A stretch of 12,639 nt of DNA from an uncultured Desulfobacca sp. (GTDB lineage Bacteria; Desulfobacterota; Desulfobaccia; Desulfobaccales; Desulfobaccaceae): NCBI GenBank assembly GCA_937958145.1, contig CALGOE010000246.1:1-12639 (forward strand), written 5' to 3'. The notes under the pieces are model-generated. The model did no database searches. It saw nothing but the letters and a program-made list of their open reading frames with translations, and was not told the DNA's origin. The stretch's first letter is position 1; each line of letters starts with the position of its first letter. The translations under genes were made by a program, and so were the position numbers. Below, piece by piece: positions 1 to 6,452 of this stretch.

Positions 1-1142
1 CCCAGATAGGAGCCCTGCATACTGTCGGGCTGACGGCAGACCCGATCGTGCCCGGCGTGGATGTGATAGGCGCAATACGCCGCACCCAGTGCCCCCCCGG
101 CATCCCCGGCGGCCGGCTGAATCCAGATCTCCTCAAAGAGCTTTTCTTTTACTAACCTGCCGTTGGCCACACAATTCAACGCCACCCCCCCGGCCAGGCA
201 GAGATGACGGGCGCCTGTCAGCCGCTGGGCCTCCCGGGCCATGTTCAGGACAATCTCTTCGGTGACCTTCTGGATGGCCAGGGCCAGGTTGCAGTGCTCC
301 GGCAATAGTTCATCTTCCGGCCGGCGCCGGGGAAAGCCGAAGAGTTCCTGCCAGCGCTGCTCTTTCACCATCCGCAAGCCGGTGGCATAGTCAAAATAGC
401 TGAGGTCCAGCCACAGCGAGCCGTCCGGTTGCACCTCCACCAGATGGCCTTTGATCACAGCGACGTACTCCTGCACCTGCGGCGACGTCGGGTCGCCATA
501 GGGGGCCAGACCCATGAGCTTATATTCGCCGGAGTTGACCTTAAATCCCAGGTAATAGGTAAAGGCAGAATAGAGCAGGCCCAAGGAGTGCGGAAAGCGC
601 AATTCCTGCAGGATGGTGATGTCCTTGCCCTGGCCGTGGCAGATGGAGGCCGTGGCCCATTCGCCCACGCCGTCAATGGTTAATATGGCCGCCTCCGGAA
701 ACGGCGACGGGTAAAAGGCGCTGGCCGCGTGGGAGAGGTGGTGCTCCGGAAACAGCAGGTTCAGGCCGTTTTTGGCCTTTTTGTCCAACCCGCCGATCTC
801 GGCCAACTCCGTCAGAATCAGGTTTTTCAGGAGCAGCTTCTCCTTGATCCACACCGGCATGGCCGCCAGAAAGGACTTGAGCCCCCGGGGCGCAAAAGCA
901 TAATACGTTTCCAGGAGCCGCTCGAACTTGAGGAAGGGCTTATCATAAAAAGCCACGGCGGCCAAGTCTGACAGCTTTACCCCGCCCTGGGCCAGGCAAA
1001 AGCGAATGGCGTGGCCCGGGAAGGAGGGGTCATGCTTTTTCCGGGTAAAACGCTCCTCCTGGGCCGCAGCCACGATCCGGTCATCCTCCAGAAGCACCGC
1101 CCCGGCGTCATGGTAAAAAGCGGAAATGCCTAAAATATACAT
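1..1142 (-). CDS. Carbamoyltransferase, NodU/CmcH/TobZ family (partial, 3' end beyond left edge)
   Basis: The first 380 residues of an O-carbamoyltransferase; the frame is open to the left edge, so the C-terminus (family members are usually about 550-620 aa) is outside the window. The family transfers a carbamoyl group from carbamoyl phosphate, through carbamoyl-adenylate, to a hydroxyl of a sugar or secondary metabolite in the cytoplasm. Visible signatures: the N-terminus MYILGISAFYHDAG typical of the family, the histidine motif EHHLSHAAS at 133-141 (HxxxH, metal/carbamoyl-adenylate site in TobZ), TIDGVGEW at 155-162, VNSGEYKLMGLAPYG at 202-216, LCLAGGVALNCVANG at 314-328 and QPAAGDAGGALGAA at 342-355. 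The ATG at 1142-1140 gives exactly the family N-terminus, but no good Shine-Dalgarno precedes it. It is the last visible gene of a minus-strand group, 108 nt after the SxtJ-like gene, which is its usual partner. The acceptor substrate cannot be read from the sequence. Confidence 0.93.
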   Translation of the reverse strand, partial: MYILGISAFYHDAGAVLLEDDRIVAAAQEERFTRKKHDPSFPGHAIRFCLAQGGVKLSDLAAVAFYDKPFLKFERLLETYYAFAPRGLKSFLAAMPVWIKEKLLLKNLILTELAEIGGLDKKAKNGLNLLFPEHHLSHAASAFYPSPFPEAAILTIDGVGEWATASICHGQGKDITILQELRFPHSLGLLYSAFTYYLGFKVNSGEYKLMGLAPYGDPTSPQVQEYVAVIKGHLVEVQPDGSLWLDLSYFDYATGLRMVKEQRWQELFGFPRRRPEDELLPEHCNLALAIQKVTEEIVLNMAREAQRLTGARHLCLAGGVALNCVANGRLVKEKLFEEIWIQPAAGDAGGALGAAYCAYHIHAGHDRVCRQPDSMQGSYL

Positions 1143-1250
1143 AAGAGGGATAAGCAATCAGCGGCTGGTGGTCAAGAATCCGGCGCCTGCCTGGGCACCC
1201 GCGGAAATTGTTTCTGGCCTGCCAGAGTGACACATTTTTTTTCTCCCGCC

Positions 1251-1631
1251 TCACCAGGCCTTCTCCAGATCTGCCTTTTGATACATATGGTCCCGCCGGT
1301 GCCAATGACTGTGGGGCTGGCTTTGGCGCCGATGAATTCCCAGGGCATCGCCCCGCCACAGGCGGTAGAGCAGGGCGATGGGGGTCAGAATAAGGTAAAA
1401 AATCAACGTCAGAATAATTTTGGCATTGATATTTCCTAAGAATTGGGCAAACTGCAGCCAAAGCTTGGCCAGCCGGGTGGCCACCGGTTTGACCAATAAC
1501 GTTACAAAGAGCAGCAGGGCGGCCAGATAAAGCAAAATCGGCTGGCCAAACCATAATCCCGCCAGCAGGCTGACCAGGGCCAGGACGCACATTGTTTCGT
1601 ACGTCTTCAGAGGGGAGAACGGTTCAGGCAT
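1251..1631 (-). CDS. SxtJ-family small membrane protein
   Basis: A 126-aa protein with three predicted membrane segments (about residues 14-28, 31-47 and 71-90), separated by a basic amphipathic stretch. The central block LWLQFAQFLGNINAKI followed by FYLILTPIALLYRLW, and the short polar tail with a SHW motif at 108-110, look like the SxtJ family. SxtJ is encoded beside the carbamoyltransferase SxtI in saxitoxin clusters and beside NodU-type carbamoyltransferases in many other bacteria. No biochemical role is established; a membrane partner of the carbamoyltransferase is an inference from gene neighbourhood. It lies 38 nt after the SGNH hydrolase stop and 108 nt before the carbamoyltransferase start, so the three are probably co-transcribed. 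A weak TAAGG-type ribosome site precedes the ATG. The DUF5989/SxtK mini-protein often found in such clusters is not seen in the 108-nt gap. Confidence 0.72.
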   Translation of the reverse strand: MPEPFSPLKTYETMCVLALVSLLAGLWFGQPILLYLAALLLFVTLLVKPVATRLAKLWLQFAQFLGNINAKIILTLIFYLILTPIALLYRLWRGDALGIHRRQSQPHSHWHRRDHMYQKADLEKAW

Positions 1632-1669
1632 ACCTTACCTATCTTCTGCAGAGCTAGCCGAGTTAGTGG

Positions 1670-2845
1670 TTAATGGAGAGGTCCGGTCTGCATCTGGCCA
1701 AGCAGTGCCTGAGTAATGAGTTCAGCCGCCCGCCGGGAACCCTGAGCAGTGAAATGTACGATATCATAAAGATATTCCTTTTCCAAGGGGATGGCGGCGG
1801 CCAGATCAATGACCAAAACCCCGTTTTCCCGTCCGGCGGACCGAATCTCATCGTTCAAAGCCAGGAACAGCCGACGATATTCCTGATACGACAGCCCTTG
1901 CTGTTGTTCCAAGTCTCGTAGGGATGACTGGATGATTGGATCGGGATTTTCCTTGAGACGATGCGCCTGCGTCATCAGGACCGGCTGCAGCCGGTGCTGG
2001 CGGCAGATGGCGATGAACAGCTGCAGGTTGGCCCGGAACGCCTGGCGCAGCCGGGCTTCTTCATACTGGATCGTCCGGCCGCGGACCCGGGCAAACTCAT
2101 CGGCTGGGGGACTCTTCTGACGCCGCAGCTTCTGCTTCAAGGCCTTATGGAGCTGATCCACCTCCCGGGTCAGGTGGGGGAGGAGCAGATCCCGGATTTC
2201 CCGCAGACTGCCGCCGATGGTGGGTTTGACCGCGACGATCTGGGAACGGGAGGGATTGTCCGACCAATAGGTCCCCTCCAAGAGGAGCATGGTCAGGTCA
2301 TTGATGTTGTGGCACAGGAAGACGATAGTTGGCCTCAGGGGAATAATCTTATTAATCAGGATATTGAGGGAATGCAGGGAATTATTGCCGCCAACGCCGC
2401 TGTTGTAGGAGTTCACTTTCTGGCCGGTCTTGTCCTCCAGGAAGCGCCCCACCAGGTAGGGAAAGCGTTCCTCTTCCCTCATATAACCGCAAGCCGTGGA
2501 GGAGCCCCCCAAAAAGACCAGGCTCAGATCCGGCTCGGCATGAATCCGGGAGGGGATGATAAAGCCGTTGCCATCGATCCGCAAGAGATAAGGCTTACTC
2601 TCCAGATTGTCGGCCAGGGCCAGCTCCGCCGCCGGCGGGACAATATATTGCGAAAAATGCGGCCGATATTCCCGCAGACGGATATACCTCTGGATGCCGG
2701 CGTGAACTTCGGGCTGCCGCCAGGCCAGGATCATTTCGGCACTCACGGTCAGGATAAACAGCAACACCACCAAAACAGCGACGAGCGTAACTGTGGGGTG
2801 GCGTTCAAACCAATTCTGCTGGGGTGGCCTGGGCTCTTGCGGCAT
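1670..2845 (-). CDS. Membrane-anchored SGNH/GDSL hydrolase family protein
   Basis: A 391-aa protein with one N-terminal membrane helix (about residues 18-41, preceded by a short proline-rich cytoplasmic tail), so the catalytic domain should face the periplasm. SGNH blocks can be followed: FLGGSST at 111-117 with S115 as the expected nucleophile (GGS instead of GDS), a glycine block NSGVGGNNS at 148-156, HNINDL at 179-184 giving the Asn block, and YDIVHFT at 360-366 with D361 and H364 completing the triad. Such enzymes hydrolyse or transfer acyl/ester groups on glycans or lipids; the substrate here is unknown. Residues 220-265 form a charged, probably helical insertion. It is the first gene of the minus-strand carbamoyltransferase group. 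The ATG at 2845 has no clear Shine-Dalgarno and lies only a few bases downstream of the predicted promoter start point, which may mean a very short leader. Family call is firm, function is not. Confidence 0.82.
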   Translation of the reverse strand: MPQEPRPPQQNWFERHPTVTLVAVLVVLLFILTVSAEMILAWRQPEVHAGIQRYIRLREYRPHFSQYIVPPAAELALADNLESKPYLLRIDGNGFIIPSRIHAEPDLSLVFLGGSSTACGYMREEERFPYLVGRFLEDKTGQKVNSYNSGVGGNNSLHSLNILINKIIPLRPTIVFLCHNINDLTMLLLEGTYWSDNPSRSQIVAVKPTIGGSLREIRDLLLPHLTREVDQLHKALKQKLRRQKSPPADEFARVRGRTIQYEEARLRQAFRANLQLFIAICRQHRLQPVLMTQAHRLKENPDPIIQSSLRDLEQQQGLSYQEYRRLFLALNDEIRSAGRENGVLVIDLAAAIPLEKEYLYDIVHFTAQGSRRAAELITQALLGQMQTGPLH

Positions 2846-2854
2846 AACTTTTTA

Positions 2855-2883
2855 ATACTGCGTCACCAGCCGACTTTTGTCAA
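2855..2883 (-). promoter_or_regulatory. Possible sigma70-type promoter for the hydrolase-SxtJ-carbamoyltransferase operon
   Basis: On the minus strand a perfect TTGACA (2883-2878) is followed after 17 nt by CAGTAT (2860-2855), a weak -10 box with 3 of 6 consensus positions. The start point would fall near 2848, only a few bases before the ATG at 2845, predicting an almost leaderless mRNA, consistent with the missing Shine-Dalgarno. The -35 match is strong, the -10 match is poor. Confidence 0.35.
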
Positions 2884-2936
2884 GCCGGCGGCGGGCGGAA
2901 AAGCCTAATTGGTCTTCATCCGGAAAGTCCTTAAAT

Positions 2937-2975
2937 CCCTCGCCCCGCTTGCGGGGAGAGGGTTTGGGTGAGGGG
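2937..2975. repeat. REP-like palindromic intergenic repeat
   Basis: A hairpin with CCCTC (2937-2941) pairing with GAGGG (2958-2962) around an inner stem CCCCGC/GCGGGG (2943-2948 and 2951-2956) and a TT loop, broken by a single g/a mismatch. It is followed by TTTGGGTGAGGGG. In reverse complement this reads as the CCCTCACCC...CCCTCTCCCCGC...GCGAGGG element that I recognise as a widely dispersed intergenic repeat in proteobacterial genomes. Only one copy is in this window, so repetitiveness rests on general knowledge. There is no T-tract, so it is not a classical terminator. Confidence 0.6.
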
Positions 2976-3153
2976 TATTAAATTAATATTATCAACACGA
3001 TAAATCTATCCCGAGTTCATGCTCGAGGCATAATGAAAAACGTCGGGAGAGTTTCCGGATGGACACTAATTGGGGCATTTCTGCCTGGCCAGGGCAACGG
3101 CTGGGCCGGTGCAGCCCATGGTGGCCCCGGTCGCCTCCTGCCCGTCCAACCGG

Positions 3154-3181
3154 TTGACATATTCCGCCGATAGTCTATGAT
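3154..3181 (+). promoter_or_regulatory. Sigma70-type promoter for the GNAT-namZ operon
   Basis: TTGACA (3154-3159), a 16-nt spacer and TATGAT (3176-3181) form a near-consensus promoter. Transcription would start near 3188, giving a leader of about 27 nt that contains the GAGG ribosome site (3205-3208) before the ATG at 3215. Confidence 0.65.
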
Positions 3182-3214
3182 ACAGGCAGAAGATTAATCG
3201 TATTGAGGCCCGCC

Positions 3215-3784
3215 ATGATAAATTATGTGACCTATCGAAAGTTTATCACTTTGAAGAATGGCCAGCGGATCATGTTCCGCTTTCTGAACAGTCAGGATCG
3301 GGAAAACCTGCGCAAACTCTTCCTGGAAGCGCCGGATGAGGATACCCGTTTCTTAAAACAGAATGTCAAAGACGAAAAACTGATAAATTATTGGATCGAT
3401 CACATTAATTACCAGAAAGTCCTGCCTTTGGTGGCGATCAACATGGAGGATAACTCCCTGATCGCCGACGCCACCTTGCACCGGGGCAAACACGCCAGCA
3501 AGCACATCGGCGAAATCCGCATTTTCGTCTCCCGCCCCTTCCGGAACCAGGGGTTGGGATCCCTGATGTTGGACGAGTTGATTAATCTGGCCAAATTGGA
3601 AAACCTGCAGATCCTCAAGGCTGAAGTCCTGACCGAGCATAAGGGCGTGTTAAAAGCCTTTAAATCCAAGGGCTTTGAGATGAAATGCATCCTGGATGAC
3701 TATTTCCTGCGCAAAGACGGCATGACCCATGATGTGGCCTTGCTGATGCGGCCGGTGGTCAAACGGGAAGAGGCGGAATTTTAG
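3215..3784 (+). CDS. GNAT-family N-acetyltransferase
   Basis: A 189-aa single-domain GNAT protein that should transfer an acyl group, usually acetyl, from acyl-CoA to an amine. The acetyl-CoA-binding motif A is clear: the beta-strand HIGEIRIFVS (97-106) followed by R110-N-Q-G113-L-G115-S (pattern R/Q-x-x-G-x-G) and a helix. The later LKAEVLTEHKGVLKAFKSKGFE (about 135-156) matches the GNAT strand 5 / motif B region where an N-K-A or similar pair packs near the cofactor. The start at 3215 is preferred over an in-frame TTG at 3203 because GAGG lies 6 nt upstream of the ATG and the predicted start of transcription is near 3188. It ends 12 nt before namZ, so the two are likely one operon under the promoter at 3154-3181. 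The substrate is unknown; amino sugar or peptide targets connected with cell-wall turnover are a guess from the neighbour only. Confidence 0.85.
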   Translation: MINYVTYRKFITLKNGQRIMFRFLNSQDRENLRKLFLEAPDEDTRFLKQNVKDEKLINYWIDHINYQKVLPLVAINMEDNSLIADATLHRGKHASKHIGEIRIFVSRPFRNQGLGSLMLDELINLAKLENLQILKAEVLTEHKGVLKAFKSKGFEMKCILDDYFLRKDGMTHDVALLMRPVVKREEAEF

Positions 3785-3796
3785 CGGCGCCATGGC

Positions 3797-4978
3797 ATGG
3801 TTATGGGCACAACCATAGGCTTTCTGCGGCTGCTGGCCGACCCTCCCATTGAGGTGCGCTCGGCCCGCCTGGGCCTGCTCTGCAATCAGGCCACGGTCGG
3901 TCCGGGCTGGCGGCCCCTGTGGCCGGAGTTGGCCAAACGCTTTCCCGGTCAGGTGCGGGCCCTGTTCAGTCCCCAGCACGGCTGGTGGGGGGAAAAACAG
4001 GATAATATGGTGGCCTCCGCCGACGGCTGCGACCCCATCACCGGCCTGCCGGTCTTCAGCCTCTACGGCGAACGCCTCCAGCCCACGGCCGAGAGTCTGG
4101 ACCGCCTCGATATCCTGTTGGTAGACCTGCCGGATGTGGGCACCCGAGTCTATACCTTTGCCGCCACCATGGCCTACGCCATGCAAGCCGCAGCCCGACA
4201 AGGCAAAAAAGTCATTATCCTGGACCGGCCCAACCCCATCGGCGGCCTCCAGGTAGAGGGCAATATGCTGCAGCCCGCAATGGCCTCCATCGTCGGCCCC
4301 TACCCCCTGCCCATGCGCCACGGGTTCACTTTGGGAGAATTGGCCCGGTATTATAACGACGTCGGCCAGATTCACTGCGATCTCGAGATTTTGCCGGTAG
4401 AGGGCTGGTCCCGCTCCCAGTACTTTGACGCCACCGGCCTGCCCTGGGTCCTGCCGTCCCCCAACCTGCCCACGTTGGATACAGCCATCGTCTACCCTGG
4501 CCAGGTCCTGTGGGAAGGCACCAACCTCTCGGAAGGCCGGGGTACCACCCGGCCCTTTGAACTCTGTGGCGCGCCTTTTATTGATCCCTTCGCCGTTACT
4601 GCCGAACTCACACGTCGCTTTGAACTGCCCGGCGTCATCTTCCGGGAGACCTGGTTCCAGCCCACCTTCCACAAATGGGCTGGCTCCGTCTGCGGCGGCT
4701 GGCAGCTTCATGTCACGGACCGCCACGCCTATCAACCCTATCTGACCACCCTGGCCCTGTTGCAGGTTATCCTGGCATTATATCCGGACCACTTCCAGTG
4801 GCGCCAACCCCCCTATGAATACGTCTACGACCGCCTGCCTTTCGACCTTTTAACCGGAGATCCCGCTATCCGGGAGGGACTCAGCGCCCAAGTGCCGGCT
4901 TCACTCCTGGCGGAGCAGTGGCAGGCCGGGCTGGCCGCTTTCCGGCAGCAGCGAGAGCAATATTTGCTGTATGTTTAG
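3797..4978 (+). CDS. NamZ/DUF1343 family exo-beta-N-acetylmuramidase homologue
   Basis: A 393-aa protein covering the full DUF1343 family (founding member NamZ of Bacillus subtilis, glycoside hydrolase GH171), which removes terminal N-acetylmuramic acid from peptidoglycan fragments. Family blocks in order: FSPQHGWWGEKQDNM (57-71), LVDLPDVGTRVYTF (108-121), ILDRPNPIGG (141-150), VEGNML (153-158), RHGFTLGELA (174-183), VLPSPNLPT (218-226) and YPGQVLWEGTNLSEGRG (233-249) before TTRPFE. No signal peptide or membrane segment is visible, so a cytoplasmic role in muropeptide recycling is more likely than the exported role of the Bacillus enzyme. Position 60 is Gln where other family members carry Glu (SPEHG/GPEHG). 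ATG 3797 is used; ATG 3803 is an alternative and neither has a strong ribosome site, so translation may be coupled to the GNAT gene 12 nt upstream. Its stop TAG overlaps the radA stop (TTAG at 4975-4978). The family assignment is firm; the exact reaction is inferred. Confidence 0.88.
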   Translation: MVMGTTIGFLRLLADPPIEVRSARLGLLCNQATVGPGWRPLWPELAKRFPGQVRALFSPQHGWWGEKQDNMVASADGCDPITGLPVFSLYGERLQPTAESLDRLDILLVDLPDVGTRVYTFAATMAYAMQAAARQGKKVIILDRPNPIGGLQVEGNMLQPAMASIVGPYPLPMRHGFTLGELARYYNDVGQIHCDLEILPVEGWSRSQYFDATGLPWVLPSPNLPTLDTAIVYPGQVLWEGTNLSEGRGTTRPFELCGAPFIDPFAVTAELTRRFELPGVIFRETWFQPTFHKWAGSVCGGWQLHVTDRHAYQPYLTTLALLQVILALYPDHFQWRQPPYEYVYDRLPFDLLTGDPAIREGLSAQVPASLLAEQWQAGLAAFRQQREQYLLYV

Positions 4979-6363
4979 CAGCCTGGCAGACCCGGGCCAA
5001 ACAGCTGCGCCAAGGCTTCCTGCACCCGGCCGACTTCGATAACCTGCAGCTCGCCGCAGTTGAGAGCCTGGTCCGGGCGCCGGCGCGCCAGCAGAGCCCG
5101 TCGGAAGCCCAGTTTTACCCCTTCCTTGAGGCGCAGGTCCGCCTGACTGACAGTGCGGACTTCACCGGTGAGCCCCACTTCTCCGAAGACCAGGGTATCG
5201 CCCGCCACCGGCCGGTCCAACAGGGACGACGTCAAGGCGGCCACAATACCCAGGTCCGCAGCCGGTTCGTTGAGGCGGACGCCGCCGGCAACGTTGACAA
5301 AGATATCCTGGCCGCTGAAATTCAGGCCCAACCGTTTTTCCAGGACAGCCACCAGAAGGGACAGCCGTCCGGCCTCGACGCCGCTGGTCTGACGGCGAGG
5401 CATCCCCAGATTGGTCGGGGTTACCAGGGCCTGGACCTCCACCAGGATGGGCCGGGAGCCCTCGATGCTGGCCACCACCACTGACCCCGGCGCTTCCAGC
5501 GACCTTTCCGACAAGAACAGGGCAGAGGGGTTGGCCACATCCGTGAGACCGGTATCGTGCATCTCAAAAACCCCTAATTCCTGACTGGGGCCGAAGCGGT
5601 TCTTGACGGTGCGCAGGAGACGATAGGTCTGGGAACGGTCCCCTTCAAAATAGAGGACCGTGTCCACCATGTGTTCCAGGACTTTGGGACCGGCAATAGC
5701 CCCCTCTTTGGTCACGTGGCCGATGAGGAAGATGGGAATCTGGCTTTTTTTGGCAACCTGGATTAATTGAAAGGCCGTCTCTCGCACCTGGGTGAGGGAA
5801 CCGGGTGTAGCCGGCAACGCCGCCGCATAGAGGGTCTGAATGGAATCCAGGACCAAAAACCTGGGTCGGTTGGTCTCCAACAGCTGCAGGATGTTTTCCA
5901 GACAGGTTTCGGTGGCCACCAGCAGGGTGGGCGAGGCAATACCCAGGCGGTCGGCCCGCAGCTTGAGCTGGGCGGCGGACTCTTCACCGGAGATATACAA
6001 ACCGGGGGTATGCCGCCCGCACAGGCGGTCCAGAACCTGAAGCATGAGCGTGGATTTGCCGATACCGGGATCACCACCCAGGAGGATCACCGAACCCGGC
6101 ACTACCCCACCACCCACGACTCGGTCAAATTCCCCGAAGCCGGTGGCCCACCGGTCTTCGGGCGAGGCGGCCAGGCTCAGGAGCGGGATGGGCTGGCTGC
6201 GCCCGCTTCCTCCCGGTTTTCTAAAAGGGCCCGGCTCCAGCGTGATTATTTCCTCGACAAACGAACTCCAGGCCTGGCACTCCGGGCATTTCCCCAACCA
6301 CTTGCCGGTCTGGAAGCCGCACTGCTGGCAGACAAAGACCGTCCGGGGTGGTTTGGGGCTCAT
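4975..6363 (-). CDS. radA: DNA repair protein RadA (Sms)
   Basis: A full-length (462 aa) bacterial RadA, a RecA-like ATPase that drives branch migration of recombination intermediates and helps replication-fork and recombination repair. Domains in order: an N-terminal C4 zinc finger (C12, C15, C26, C29); a RecA-type ATPase core with Walker A GGDPGIGKST (96-105), Walker B FLVLDS (169-174) and the RadA-specific KNRFG motif (254-258); and a C-terminal Lon-protease-like domain (about 280-455) with no Ser-Lys dyad of active Lon, as is normal for RadA. The ATG at 6363 is 89 nt after the ftsH stop and has a GAGG site about 9 nt upstream. It converges with namZ, sharing TTAG at the stops. Likely transcribed with ftsH. 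I see no missing key residue. Confidence 0.97.
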   Translation of the reverse strand: MSPKPPRTVFVCQQCGFQTGKWLGKCPECQAWSSFVEEIITLEPGPFRKPGGSGRSQPIPLLSLAASPEDRWATGFGEFDRVVGGGVVPGSVILLGGDPGIGKSTLMLQVLDRLCGRHTPGLYISGEESAAQLKLRADRLGIASPTLLVATETCLENILQLLETNRPRFLVLDSIQTLYAAALPATPGSLTQVRETAFQLIQVAKKSQIPIFLIGHVTKEGAIAGPKVLEHMVDTVLYFEGDRSQTYRLLRTVKNRFGPSQELGVFEMHDTGLTDVANPSALFLSERSLEAPGSVVVASIEGSRPILVEVQALVTPTNLGMPRRQTSGVEAGRLSLLVAVLEKRLGLNFSGQDIFVNVAGGVRLNEPAADLGIVAALTSSLLDRPVAGDTLVFGEVGLTGEVRTVSQADLRLKEGVKLGFRRALLARRRPDQALNCGELQVIEVGRVQEALAQLFGPGLPGC

Positions 6364-6418
6364 ATTACCATACCTCTACCGGCAGCATGCGCGGCAAGCC
6401 GTCATAACCCGGGGCGAC

Positions 6419-6442
6419 GGCCGGACCGGCCTCGGTCCGGCC
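6419..6442. repeat. Perfect 10-bp inverted repeat between ftsH and radA
   Basis: GGCCGGACCG (6419-6428) pairs perfectly with CGGTCCGGCC (6433-6442) around a 4-nt loop. On the coding (minus) strand it begins 10 nt after the ftsH stop and ends 55 nt before the radA start. There is no T-tract behind it, so it is more likely an mRNA 3'-end stabiliser, processing site or weak attenuator than a strong terminator; the function is not shown by sequence. Confidence 0.6.
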
Positions 6443-6452
6443 AGACAGGCCC

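Larger units (their letters stand above)
2846..3214. other. Divergent intergenic regulatory region (369 nt)
   Basis: This stretch separates the minus-strand hydrolase operon from the plus-strand GNAT-namZ pair. It holds a TTGACA box pointing left (2878-2883), a REP-like hairpin (2937-2962 within 2937-2975), an AT-rich patch around 2976-3010, and a good promoter pointing right (3154-3181). A 46-codon open frame with a weak ribosome site (3033-3173) is described under findings; I do not consider it a supported gene. Confidence 0.7.

Noticed and set aside
1108..1590. 160-codon minus-strand frame bridging SxtJ and carbamoyltransferase genes
   Set aside because: It overlaps both supported genes in another frame and contains no DUF5989-like or other recognisable sequence; checked because a small SxtK protein was expected here.
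1961..2908. 315-codon open frame on the plus strand over the SGNH hydrolase
   Set aside because: The minus-strand protein has a membrane helix and a complete SGNH motif set; the plus frame has none.
3203..3214. TTG start for the GNAT protein
   Set aside because: The ATG at 3215 has a properly spaced GAGG, whereas the TTG overlaps that site and lies closer to the predicted transcription start.
3650..4735. 361-codon open frame on the minus strand over namZ
   Set aside because: Shadow of the well-supported NamZ gene; low-complexity Gly/Gln/Ala composition.
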